Shown piece after piece: positions 48,111 through 58,139 of a DNA stretch of 64,000 nucleotides. Location: the NCBI GenBank assembly GCA_942486035.1, contig CALNXK010000070.1:477501-541500 (forward strand), in the 5' to 3' direction. Numbering within the stretch: the stretch's first letter is position 1; each line of letters opens with the position of its first letter. The notes below the pieces were generated by a model. It searched no databases. It was not told the origin of the DNA and saw only the letters and a program-made list of their open reading frames with translations. The position numbers and the translations under genes are program-made. Origin of the DNA: Porites lobata (Eukaryota; Cnidaria; Anthozoa; Scleractinia; Poritidae).

Positions 48111-48511
48111 ATGTCTTCAGGGTCCAGATATGAATGAGGGCGTGGATTTTTTTGTAGTATACGAGTGAGATAAATATTTTAAGTTGTACCAATAAAAAAA
48201 TATTTCTATTAGCTGCCTGAGAATTAATGCAGGTGAATACTACATGAATAAACAAATGTATAATCTAAGATTTCTAAAAATTACAATTTACATGCTCGCT
48301 AAATGTAGTTCTCAAACATTTGTCAATTATCTTGACTGCAGTTGCTTAAAGTTTTCCACCACATGTAGGCATGCGAAACTGGTCCACAGGTGAGAGTTGG
48401 TGTGAGATCAAAGTTTTCGATCTACCCGCATGGCACTCAAACATTGGAGTTAGTACATGAAGTAATACAGTGAGTAATTGCTTGTAGGTCACCTTAGTTT
48501 GACAATCAGTC
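48111..48511. other. No gene seen
   Basis: AT-rich sequence between the Ty3/gypsy fragment and the second hAT-like MITE, with no coding signal. Confidence 0.4.
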
Positions 48512-48885
48512 AGGGGCACCCAACGAGGATATAGTTCAAAACCTCTTAACATAGCAATGTTGAACGTATTTTAGTATTCAAACAGTAGATATAGGCATAT
48601 TTTTATCCCCTAAAAACTTTTCATCTGTTCGGATTTCCTAGCTGAAAGTCTAGTCATCCGAAAATTATAGGGATAAAAACTTACCTTCTCGAAAATTTCA
48701 GCCAGGAAAAGGCTCCCGAAAATTCTAGGTGGCCTTTTTTAGGGTCAAAATCCGTTAAAAATGGGTTCGAAAATCCTAGGAGAGGCAGGCAAGCAAGAAA
48801 TTTTACAACAAATAATCCGAAAATTCTAGATCTCAAATCGTCTTCCGAACAGATATTTTCCCGAAAATTGCCGTCGGGTGCCCCT
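48512..48885. mobile_element. hAT-like MITE, second copy, inverted
   Basis: Same family as 44654-45049, opposite orientation: begins aggggcacccaacgagg and ends cgtcgggtgcccct. Flanks aatcagtc and gatcagta match at 6 of 8 positions. Confidence 0.85.
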
Positions 48886-48933
48886 GATCAGTAGCGTTCA
48901 GTGTATTTCTCATTTACATTGTTGGGGTTTCGA

Positions 48934-49130
48934 GATAGAGGTATGAGTGTTGAAAAAAAATTTAGTCCCTTATACAACAAAATACATTTAGATATTCTTG
49001 ACTGAAGTACGAGATGCAGACTCTTCTGTATAGATAGAGGTATTAGTGTTGAAATAAAATTTAGTCTCTTATACAAAAAAATACATTTAGATATTCTTGA
49101 CTGAAGTACGAGATGTAGACTCTATTGTAT
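48934..49130. repeat. 99-bp unit in two tandem copies
   Basis: gatagaggtatgagtgttga starts at 48934 and recurs at 49033 as gatagaggtattagtgttga. Both copies continue through acatttagatattcttgact and gaagtacgagatg with few differences. Confidence 0.85.
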
Positions 49131-49917
49131 ATGTGCCGTATTCTGTGACTTAAAGTTCTCTACAATAGAATGCATTGCAAAACAAAGCAATTCAATGCCA
49201 TACAATGTACATTGCAACAGCTTTACAAAAGCATCTGTACATAATAACATTCGAAGCGTTTGGTTTAGCAATATTTACAGTACAGTAAATTATCATAATC
49301 ATAGTTTTTTATAGTTAAAGGTATGGAGTTTGACTAAGCCAAGCTTGAGATAATGATTGGGAGGTCTTTCTCTTTTCCAGTCCTAAGCCTCATCAAGTAT
49401 TGTTAATCCTCTAGACCTCCATTAAAACCCAACCCCTAAGTTGTGTTCATAATGTTGATCTGATCATGTTACAAAAATAATCTTTGCCAGTGTTAATACA
49501 AAAAAATGGGACCACAAACAGTAATGTGAGCTATAAAATTTAAAATGTTTGGAAAACATTTAGGCTGTATTCCAGACTATTGTACAGAGCAGCTTGAAAG
49601 GGGGATGGGGAGGAAGGGAAAAAGGGAGAGGGGTTGGGGAGAGAGGGAAAGGAACCCTTCACTTTTCCCCTCTTTCGTGCTTTTGTCTCTCTCCCTCTCC
49701 CCTCCCCCTCCCCTTTTTGCGCCTACCACGAAGGCTAAGAGGAGCTCATGTGGATGCAGGAGATTAGCTGAACCATGTAGAGACTAGCTATTACCTTAGA
49801 TTGGCTACAATAACATTCACCCCATGGTAGAAAACACAATGATTTTATCAGCATGCCATTAAAGCCATTGTTGAGATTTTATACTTTGCAGTTAAATTGC
49901 ATGTTATAATTAACTAA
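49131..49917. other. No gene; purine/pyrimidine tracts
   Basis: 49600-49720 has a purine run (ggggatggggaggaaggga and on) followed by a pyrimidine run (tctctccctctcccctcccc), which can pair as a long stem. The open frame across it is low-complexity and not a gene. Confidence 0.5.
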
Positions 49918-50328
49918 GATAGTACGCGCGCTCTGATTGGCTGAGAGGAGTGTTTGCATGAGAGTATGTAAACATGGTTGTGGCGTCAAGATGTTTTGCT
50001 TTTCGCGCTCTAATCACGCAAGTACGAATTTGAAGAAGTTTTCAAGTTCAAAACTCGACAAGTTCACTTTATTTACCCATTCCTTCGTCGGCTAAAACTT
50101 GGAAAATCGTTACAAAGAAAGTGTGTAAATTTTTTTTCGCTTAAGCTAACATTTTGAGCGAGAAAAGTCCGTATTTTGGAAAGCATCTTTTTGAAAAACA
50201 AGAACTGATTACGCGTGCGAGACTTCGTGGACAAGACTTTGCGACTTGTAAGAATTTCTCTTTTAATCAGTGCCATACAAAGAGTTTTGCGTTTTTTCTC
50301 GGGAAATTTATTTTATAAAAGCAATAGA

Positions 50329-50369
<41 letters not shown>

Positions 50370-50436
50370 GATGGGTTGGGAGAATTCTCGACAGTTATGC
50401 AAACCCTCGACTTCGTTTTGGGTTTGCATAACTGTT

Positions 50437-50475
<39 letters not shown>
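49918..50475. repeat. Dispersed repeat ending in a 125-bp palindrome
   Basis: 49918-50380 is the reverse complement of the repeat at 25170-25625. Its end, 50351-50475, is a near-perfect palindrome: tagcctgatataaacactcg ... agttatgcaaaccc, a 13-base loop, then gggtttgcataact ... gtgtttatatcaggcta. Confidence 0.8.
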
Positions 50476-50476
<1 letters not shown>

Positions 50477-51919
50477 ACAAGCAAGGAAAACGTTTTCTAT
50501 TGCTTAATTGGTTGGATGAAGAGAGTTGCACCCACATTTAAAAGCTGGAAACTTTGTTTTTGTTTAAGGGACTTTGAACACTTTGAACAAATATCGGAAC
50601 ACTTAAGTTTGTATCCTGTAAAAGAACCGCACTGGTCAACCACCAGATGCTTAAATATTTGGTTTGTTTCAAAATGGGCATTGTCCTTTATTGACTGCAC
50701 TTTAATAACCAAGGTACGTGTGCATAAATCAACATTTCAGCGTTGAAAAATTAGCTGGTTATTGAACTGTTCAAACTATTATTATTATTGTTATCATTAT
50801 TAATTTATACAACGACATTGTAAGTAAAACTTACACAGAGCAGAGATGAGAAGGTATACCCATAATGGTTTATTCCTTGATATTGAGGTCATTAATTCTT
50901 TTTAAAGGATTAATGACCAATATCTGCTTACAAACTCTCAACATCCACTTACAAATTCTCCAAACTGACCTCTATAGATTTCCTTGAAGAATAAGTTGAA
51001 AGAATTTGATAAAAGATCAAAACATTTTCCTTTTGGTGATCATTTTATTAATTATCAGAACCTCCCTAGAGGCCGTAGGCCGAGGCGGATAACACCCTCC
51101 GAGATCTCCATAATTCTTCGAAAGCCCAATTCAATAATTGTTCTATTATATTTCATTCAAAATAATTCGTAGTTTAAAAACAAAGCTAAAACAAGCTTAC
51201 CTCCATCGATGTTAAGTTCACCTTCGATAGTGCACGTTTAGGGTTTTTCAGGTCCGCAAATGTTCTCCAAATAGCAGATGTCGCCCTTCGAGTTGTGCTC
51301 TTGCTGTTCTTGCCATGTTTTTAGCTATAATTTCTCCTAGTTCTTACTCTCGAAACGAGTGAAATGTCCGCCATTTTCTGTTTTCACGACCGAAACAAAA
51401 CGGTGCCTTAACCTGCAAGAACGCTACATTTTTGAGGTCATTTCCTCGTTAAACACAAAATTCTTCCAAATTTGGTCATCAGTAACTGGTTATGGTAAAT
51501 TATGCGTGTGCTTTTAGCCAGTCAGAATCGGGAAAAATATTTTGAATAAATAATAATACATACTTTCATGAGAAGTAAATTACACACATATTTGTTATAT
51601 TTGTAAAACAATGAATGCTATTAATTCTGATTCATCTTTGCACAAAAAAGATTTATATATTCAAATTAATAAATATAATAAATTATAAAATTATCATCCT
51701 AGGCAAGTGGTGTTGGTGATCTATTAAATTATTGCTAACAACAAAATGACTGGTCATTGTTGCTTATAAACAGCATTTTTCTAACTACATGCTTTCAGTG
51801 GCTATTTTGAGATCACATGACTAATATAACAGTTGAACTGTAGCCTGTGCCACAGATGAAACTAAACCTCTGCTTAAGTCTGTATGCATGTAACTAAACC
51901 TATGCTTAAGTCTGTATGC
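50476..51919. other. No gene; repeat fragments
   Basis: 51061-51135 (aggccgtaggccgaggcgga then taacaccctccgagatctcc) is a dispersed-repeat phrase resembling 4085-4130. Two copies of aaacctatgcttaagtctgt-like sequence occur at 51863-51925. No exon recognised. Confidence 0.4.
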
Positions 51920-52627
51920 ATGTAAGGAGCTAATTATGCGCAAGAGAGGCAATTTAACAGTCTACCCAATGTCTCACAATATCAAACAATATAATAACAT
52001 TTCTTTATTGGGCGTCATAATTCAAGGTAATTGTAAGTTTGGCTTGCATGTCAAGGCCAAGCTCCATGAAGCCAACAAGTGTTTATTTGTCATCAGAAGC
52101 CTACGTAAGGAAGGATATACACAGGATGAAATAGACCATCTCTTTAATTCAATTGTGATCCCTAAGTTATTATACGGTCTTTCAGTTTATGCTGCAAGTG
52201 TTTCCGAACTTACTGTTATACAAAGGTTTTTAAAAAAATGCTATAAGAGGCGTTATACGTCGGTTAATTACAACATATATGAACTTCTGGAGAAAAGCGA
52301 CAGACGCCTTTTTTATAACCTCAAACGCGATGACCAACCATTAAATAGCTTGTTCCCAAGGTACAAAGACTGTATTGTAAACCTTCGTAGGAAATCCATT
52401 GTTAGGCCCAGCATTAACACTGAACGTTTCAAAGATAGCTTTTTTAATAGATTGATTTTTAAATATAATCTAGCTGTGTAAATACCCCATATGTATTGTT
52501 AATGAATTTAATCTTTTTTTTTTTTTTCATCTTGATTATTGTAATTCTTTTTCTGTCAATATATACTGTAACATCAGATATGTAATTTTATCGGATGCTT
52601 TTTAATAAAGACGTTATTATTAAAGAC

Positions 52628-52658
<31 letters not shown>

Positions 52659-52660
52659 GG
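51920..52660 (+). mobile_element. 5'-truncated LINE, reverse-transcriptase C-terminus
   Basis: An uninterrupted frame ends at 52481. It reads ISLLGVIIQGNCKFGLHVKA, then FVIRSLRKEGYTQDEIDHLF, SIVIPKLLYGLSVYAASVSE, ending NRLIFKYNLAV. This is the LG-ID / 'IPKLLYG' thumb and C-terminal region of CR1/L2-type LINE proteins. The 3' end finishes aataaagacgttattatt and an (att)n tail, a typical LINE terminus. The frame is open, so the copy is fairly young, but it lacks the endonuclease and catalytic RT parts. Confidence 0.85.
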
Positions 52661-52689
52661 CTAGAGACAAAATCCTTGTTTTTGGCCCC

Positions 52690-52873
52690 CAATCCGCCAT
52701 ACCGAAAAATATGGTGGCTGTACATTTTACCACAATTCGTTTCGAACCTAACACAGCTAATTATACATGAAGTCAACTTTTCTGTGCGTTTCTATGAGCA
52801 ATTTTACGGTTTTCATGCGCTAAGAACTGTGGGTAAATGTACCGGTCGCCATCTTTTTAGGTACGGTGGATTG
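52690..52873. mobile_element. MITE with inverted ends, about 184 bp
   Basis: Left end aatccgccatacc and inner ggtggctgtacattttacc; right end gggtaaatgtaccggtcgcc and ggtacggtggatt. The two halves are inverted matches. Confidence 0.65.
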
Positions 52874-53262
52874 TGTATTAAGATCTGAGTACATGTATGC
52901 ACCATAGTTAGGCATAGAAGCCATAGCCCGCGTAGCAGGGGTTTCCGATAATGTTTCTGTAATATTAGGCCCAAAAGGACTAAAAGGTGGTTTTTGTGCC
53001 AGTGAAAAAGTTCAGAAAATGTTCTGGTTTGAGTTTTATTCATATTTCTTAAAGACAGTGCATTACAGTTCAAAGGACAGAGCCTACCTGTATTGTTGAG
53101 TACCCCCACCTCCTGGGACTACGATCTGCTTTTCCTGCCCAGTCATAACCCATACTAATGGACCTTTCATTTAGGAGGTATTATCCTTAGGACACTGTCA
53201 CTCGCCTAAACTGAGCAACACACTTGTATCCCTATGACGCTGTAGCTCATAATACACCTTTA
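52874..53262. other. 3' flank of VOC gene; no gene seen
   Basis: Contains agcccgcgtagcaggggttt, a half-end of the 44366-44479 MITE family. Since the VOC gene runs on the - strand, its 3'UTR and poly(A) site would fall here; a clear - strand signal was not found. Confidence 0.4.
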
Positions 53263-54159
53263 CTAATCTGAAATAAACAAAACACTTGTACCGTCTGGGT
53301 CTTTCCGTTCTAGGACACTGGAATTGTATTCTGGATAATTCCTGCCTACATCCTCCACACTAGAAGAGTCTGTGAAACGCTGTGCAGTAACTATAAACGC
53401 GAGCACAGTAAAGCCATTTTCATGGTTTACGTCCGCAGTGTTGTACTTCCGGTTCGTACCGGGATAATGCTGCAACGCTAAAGTGGTGTAAGGTCTTTCC
53501 CGAAGCCGCTCCCTGATTTCCACTGCCTTTACATCATGTGAAGGTGTCTTCTCGTCGGTACATGCTAAGAAGTATAGGTTGAACTTGTTTGAAATGCTCT
53601 GTATTGACAGTAACTTCATACCTAGTGTAGACTGATAAAATTGAAGGCTTCGATTGATATCAGAAACACGAAGAGTGATTTGCCCGATGTGCGCTTGCTG
53701 CCCAAGCGCCAGGTTCGGTTCAAGGGAGGCTTGTATTCACTCAGAACTAAAATTAGACTTGAAATCATGCTGCAGCAGCTGTAATGAAAACCCAAATGGG
53801 TCGCTTAAGTGGCACATGTATCCGATATCCCGGAACTGTCTTGAAGAAGTGACCTCCACGTCCTGACGTACAAGCTTTGAACGAGCAGTGTCTACATCTG
53901 CAAGTGATAATCCTATCTTCCAGTAAACATCAGACGATGGATGCGGTTTGTAGTACTTTGGTGGTGTAGATTGTTTGAGGGACGAGCGAAATTCTACCAC
54001 CGCGGATTGCGACGCGTTCTGATAACCAACCCAGTGTATCAGCTCCTTTTCACTCTTTATTTCTTTAATGACACTCATTCCCAGTCGATTGCAATACCAC
54101 TCAATAAGTCCGGCAACAGCCGATGCATCCACATGAAGTCGTGGAAATGCCAACTTCAT
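53263..54159 (-). CDS. Two-domain VOC/glyoxalase-like protein with in-frame stop
   Basis: One frame, 298 sense codons, read from ATG at 54159. The first VOC module starts MKLAFPRLHVDASAVAGLIE and ends SDPFGFSLQLLQHDF. An in-frame TGA follows at 53737-53739 (after FKSNFSSE). The same frame then continues into a second module: HIGQITLRVSDINRSLQFYQ, TLGMKLLS, and TLALQHYPGTNRKY, close to lactoylglutathione lyase style, ending at 53263. VOC enzymes bind a metal between paired modules, so both halves are needed for a normal site. No introns are apparent. The stop could be a recent pseudogene mutation, a sequencing error, readthrough, or two short proteins. I start at 54159 because that ATG is kept in the truncated copy at 15486. 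Confidence 0.7.
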
Positions 54160-54247
54160 TACGATTTTGGAGGTAAGAGAAGTTTTCAAAAGTTGTCAAA
54201 CCGATGGAGGTTTCCTTATTGCACTTCTACTGACCGCTGAGGAACTG

Positions 54248-54476
54248 GGGCCCGTTTCTCGAACGTCCCGGTAACTTTTCGGGCCCGAAATCAAATATTC
54301 AGATCGAAATATAAAGAATAAGAGCGCAGTTCCTGGCTAGCAGACTACTCCATTTTGTTTCATTAACTGACAGTTTTATCATGTTAGATGCAAAACTATT
54401 GAAACTTCGATCTTTAATGTAAACGGAGACAGCTTACCGGGCCCGTTAATTATCCGGACTTTCGAGAAACGGGCCC
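54248..54476. mobile_element. Harbinger-like MITE, TSD CTG, copy 2 only
   Basis: Ends gggcccgtttctcgaa and the inverted ttcgagaaacgggccc. CTG flanks both sides (54245-54247, 54477-54479). Copy 1 has the empty site with a single CTG (gagactggaacc), proving the insertion and the 3-bp duplication. Confidence 0.9.
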
Positions 54477-54603
54477 CTGGAACCAAACCTACCGGGCCAC
54501 AGGTTAACCAAGCTTTATGCGCTCGCGTTTCGTCGTTCCTGACGCCACCGTTCTAATTTTCGACGGACTAACGGACTGGCCTCATAAAAGCTCTACCTGA
54601 ACA

Positions 54604-56964
54604 CTGTACGTTTTTCAGGGTCCTGTGGCTAAACATTCGAGCCCCGCTTTGCGGACGTTTGATCCGCTTAATACGAATGCTTCGTTTTTACGGGACAGCT
54701 TTGTTTGTCCCTGCACAAAGCCGTTACATTTTAACACCCATAATAGTTATACGAACACCCGTAATGCGGACAAAGGTTACTTTTTTCTACTCCAACAGCC
54801 ATAAGCTCCTGACTCCAATCAATAGATTCTCAGACCGGAGGAAGTTAACCTCGATAATATGACAGTTTGTTATCAACCGTGTGCTGTATTAATCCTTGCC
54901 TTTGCTGAAGTTATCCTCGTATATCAGCATTTCGATGTTTACAGTGCCACGTTAGACGGGATAGAATGAAGTAGAGACGTCAATTTCTGAATTTTTAAAG
55001 TAATAAATGAGTTCAATACACAGAGAACTGTTTTTGATTAAGTAAAGAGTGCAAACCAAAGGACGTAGTCTGCGTTGAGACTAGACTACGCGTAGTCCCC
55101 CCCATTTTTCCTCAGGGATAGTAGAGCGAGCGAAACGCGAGCGCGCGTGAAAATCACCCCACACGAGAAAAGGCGACACACGTGTCGCCATTTTCTTGCG
55201 TGGGGTGAGTTTCACGCGCGCTCGCGTTTCGCTCGCTCTACTATCCCTGAGGAAAAATCGGGGACTACTCGTAGTCTACGTTGAAACTAGTAATAGCAAT
55301 TGTAGTGTACATCCGGAACTTAACTTCCCTAGCACGGGAAGTCTGGAGTCATGTGACTTGACGGAGCCATTTTTTTTAAGTATAGCGGTGATGAGCTAAA
55401 TAGTGCTAGAGTACAGGCCTGTATATGGCCTCGTTGGCCCGTTAGAAATACTTCAGCAATGTTGTGATTTTAATATTTCTTTAGCATTTCAGTTGTTCAC
55501 CAAAAGAAGTTTGGTTGTTTACTTTAATAACATGACCCGTTAAAATTTTTTTTATAAGGACACTTTCCAAACCCCCCCCCCCCCGCACCAACGTCCGTAG
55601 TAACAGGGTTCGACTGTATCTAATTTATATTTGGCTTTAAAAAAGATTCGCGTAAATACAGCTATTGTGGGTGTTTCTCTTAAAGTAACTCTAAAGGATC
55701 CAATAAATCTGCAACAGTGTTTAAAGTTCTCCACTGTTCCCATTTTCTAGAAGCAAAAGATTGTCGTATATCATGGTTGGAACTAGTACAGTTATGAGAA
55801 TTGACGCATATTTAATCGAACAGTGACGCGAGTGCATAAAAAAAAGGTTATAAACCGACGCAAGCAACTAAGCCCGATGTAAAGACAACCAGCGGAGTCT
55901 TCACTAAGAAGCGTCACTTTCAGAAGCGCGGGGATGATTTAGAAAGTCGCGCAGCATTACTGTGTAGAACTGGTAGCTTAAAAAGGAACGAATACTTGAA
56001 AAATGAAATAGTAGTAGCGTCATTTCTATTAAGCCTAACTTTACTGCCTGCTGCGAATTCTTCATTTTAACACAACTTGCCAGGTCCGAGTTCAAATCGC
56101 ATTAGATTCAGTTTTTGAAATATTATATGTTTCAAGGGGATATATCAATATAAAACAGAGTCATCAGCATACAAGTAACTATAAAGCAAACTCCAGGACA
56201 TTTGCAAATCATTCACATAGAATATAAACAATAGCAGGTTGTCCCATGGGCAACTCCTACAGATACTGTAGCTTGGTTAGACTGGGTATTGTCATTCACG
56301 TTTGAAACTGAACCGTTTTAATGTTTTCTCGTTCTTTTCATAGATTTGGGTGTGGATAGCCCTTTCTATGATGTTGGAAAAAGCAGGAAAAGTGGAAACT
56401 GACCCAAGATTATTGCCTTTCTTATGTAAGGGTACAACTTAGAATGAAGGGTACAACTCTCGAATTTTTCTAAGTAGAGGGAAAAGGTCCCTTTTATGGC
56501 GATATATACACTGTAGGTGGCAGCGACGGCGTGCATGGACAGAGTCCTTGAGCAGGTGTGCACTATTTTTATACAGTCCAGTGGCTTTATTAAGTTTTAA
56601 CCGCTTGATAGCATCAGGTCTTCACTAATTACCCAGCGCCACAGACGAACCGAGATTAAGCAGGATATCACTAATTACGTATACATAGAATGAAAACTCA
56701 GGAGTCCTGTGCTAAGACCAGAATATCAGAGCTGAAATTAATTATTGAAGCTGCCAGTAGATAATGATACGTTAGGGAAGGTTTCGACGATTTTCATACT
56801 GACGCTTACAAAAAAGGATTTAAGTGTCCTTATTAAGCGGGTTAAGGTGTAAGGGCTTTGTCCAGGAACAAAGAAAGCTGTCCGTTATAACGAAGCGTTC
56901 AATAAAGCGGACGTCCGCAAAGCGGGGCTCGAAGGTATAACCACATGACCTGTAAAAACGTACC
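54604..56964. mobile_element. Tigger/pogo-like element, second copy
   Basis: Counterpart of 15688-17724: left end gtacgtttttcagggtcctg, right end ggggctcgaaggtataacca ... cgtacc. Longer than copy 1 because of the palindrome at 55085-55273 and about 150 bp near 56459. No transposase frame. Confidence 0.65.
55085..55273. mobile_element. Near-perfect 189-bp palindromic element, copy 2 only
   Basis: Arms of about 90 bp: cctcagggatagtagagcga, then gcgaaacgcgagcgcgcgtg, mirrored by cacgcgcgctcgcgtttcgc, then tcgctctactatccctgagg, meeting at gacacacgtgtc. Flanked by a 17-bp near-repeat (gtctgcgttgagactag and gtctacgttgaaactag). Copy 1 has the single empty site gtctgcgttgaaactag. Confidence 0.9.
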
Positions 56965-57553
56965 GAGCTAAGAGCTTGGTATGCCTGTGGCCAAGCATGG
57001 TTGGTCCCATTTAGATTTAGTAGACACCCACGGAGCTAATCATGTTCTAGTGCATTAGAAATAGGGTGGGAAATCGTCTAGTCAACACCTGCTTATCTTT
57101 CCATTATTTATTAGAGCATTGTCTACATGCAACGTAACAATTTTGTTTTATTTTCCATCTTATTTTAAGATTTATTTGCGGTTTACTAAGTTCAGTTGTG
57201 AAAGGGTTCACTGCTCTGATGTAAAAACATTGGCATAGAGGCCGTGAAGTAATTGAAATTTGTGAACTTATCGTTGAATAATAGATGATATTGTTTTTTC
57301 AAAATTTACACTATTTTTCATATCAAAAAGTTTCGTAGCGAGAGCCAGGCGACAATGGCCTATCCGGCTAGGCCTTAATATTTTGAAACAAAGTTATTAA
57401 AGATCATTAAGACCTTTTAACATGAATTTATGCCAAGTTTTGTTTACCACGAACGGTTTAAGAATCTAAGTATTAATGAGAGCACAGTTAACGCTAGAAA
57501 AGGTACATCTTCAATAGATGTGGAATTGTCTCTGTTTGCGCATATTTATGTGT

Positions 57554-57765
57554 TAGTATAGGTAATAGCATGATTTGTAGTGATATTCAGCATAAATACC
57601 ACGAGTGATATTTCAAAATTGTTATACCTAATTTCACGAGCCGTTAGGCAAGTGAAATTTGAGACAATTTTGAAATATCACAAGTGGTATTTATGCCTAA
57701 TATTACGTACAAATCATGCTATTATTTGTTTATACTACTACCCGCAAAAGGTTTGTAATTTTTTC

Positions 57766-57798
<33 letters not shown>

Positions 57799-57849
57799 AC
57801 TGCTCTAAGCCAATCAAATTACAGAAATTTCTCATGTAGTAGTATAAAC
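57554..57849. mobile_element. Fold-back insertion, copy 2 only
   Basis: About 295 bp absent from copy 1 (atgtgttaactgtgaaatatc there). Begins agtataggtaatagcatgat; contains the inverted pair gtgatatttcaaaattgt / acaattttgaaatatcac and catgctattatttgtttata, and ends gtagtagtataa. Lies about 200 bp upstream of gene B's start, so it may alter the promoter. Confidence 0.75.
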
Positions 57850-58060
57850 TGGGAAATATCAGTAAAATGTATCCAGCGATTATTAAACTATCTCATTAAC
57901 ACAAAGAATTTATTTAAGTTTTGACGTTAATGTTAAAATGCGACGGGTGGTATGGAACTGTTTACCGGTATTGTATAAGTTATATCCCTGTTGTAGCTTA
58001 ACAGCACATAATACACTCGACTTTTCAGGAGTCTTGCGATCCGCAAACAAGGCAGCGATC

Positions 58061-58139
58061 ATGGGTGTTGTTCTTCACTACAGTATTTTCTTTATGCTGT
58101 ACATGCATTCTCTAAGAATTTGCTTCGGCTGTTTGGAGG
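58061..58139 (+). CDS. Gene B exon 1: signal peptide
   Basis: MGVVLHYSIFFMLYMHSLRI, then CFGCLE; 79 nt with donor in phase 1, as in gene A. An upstream in-frame ATG at 57938 is also open here. Confidence 0.75.

Noticed and set aside
49545..49787. Open frame over purine/pyrimidine tracts
   Set aside because: Low-complexity composition explains the open frame.
54156..54189. Earlier start for the VOC gene at a TTG codon (54189)
   Set aside because: No ATG there; the ATG at 54159 is conserved in the truncated copy.
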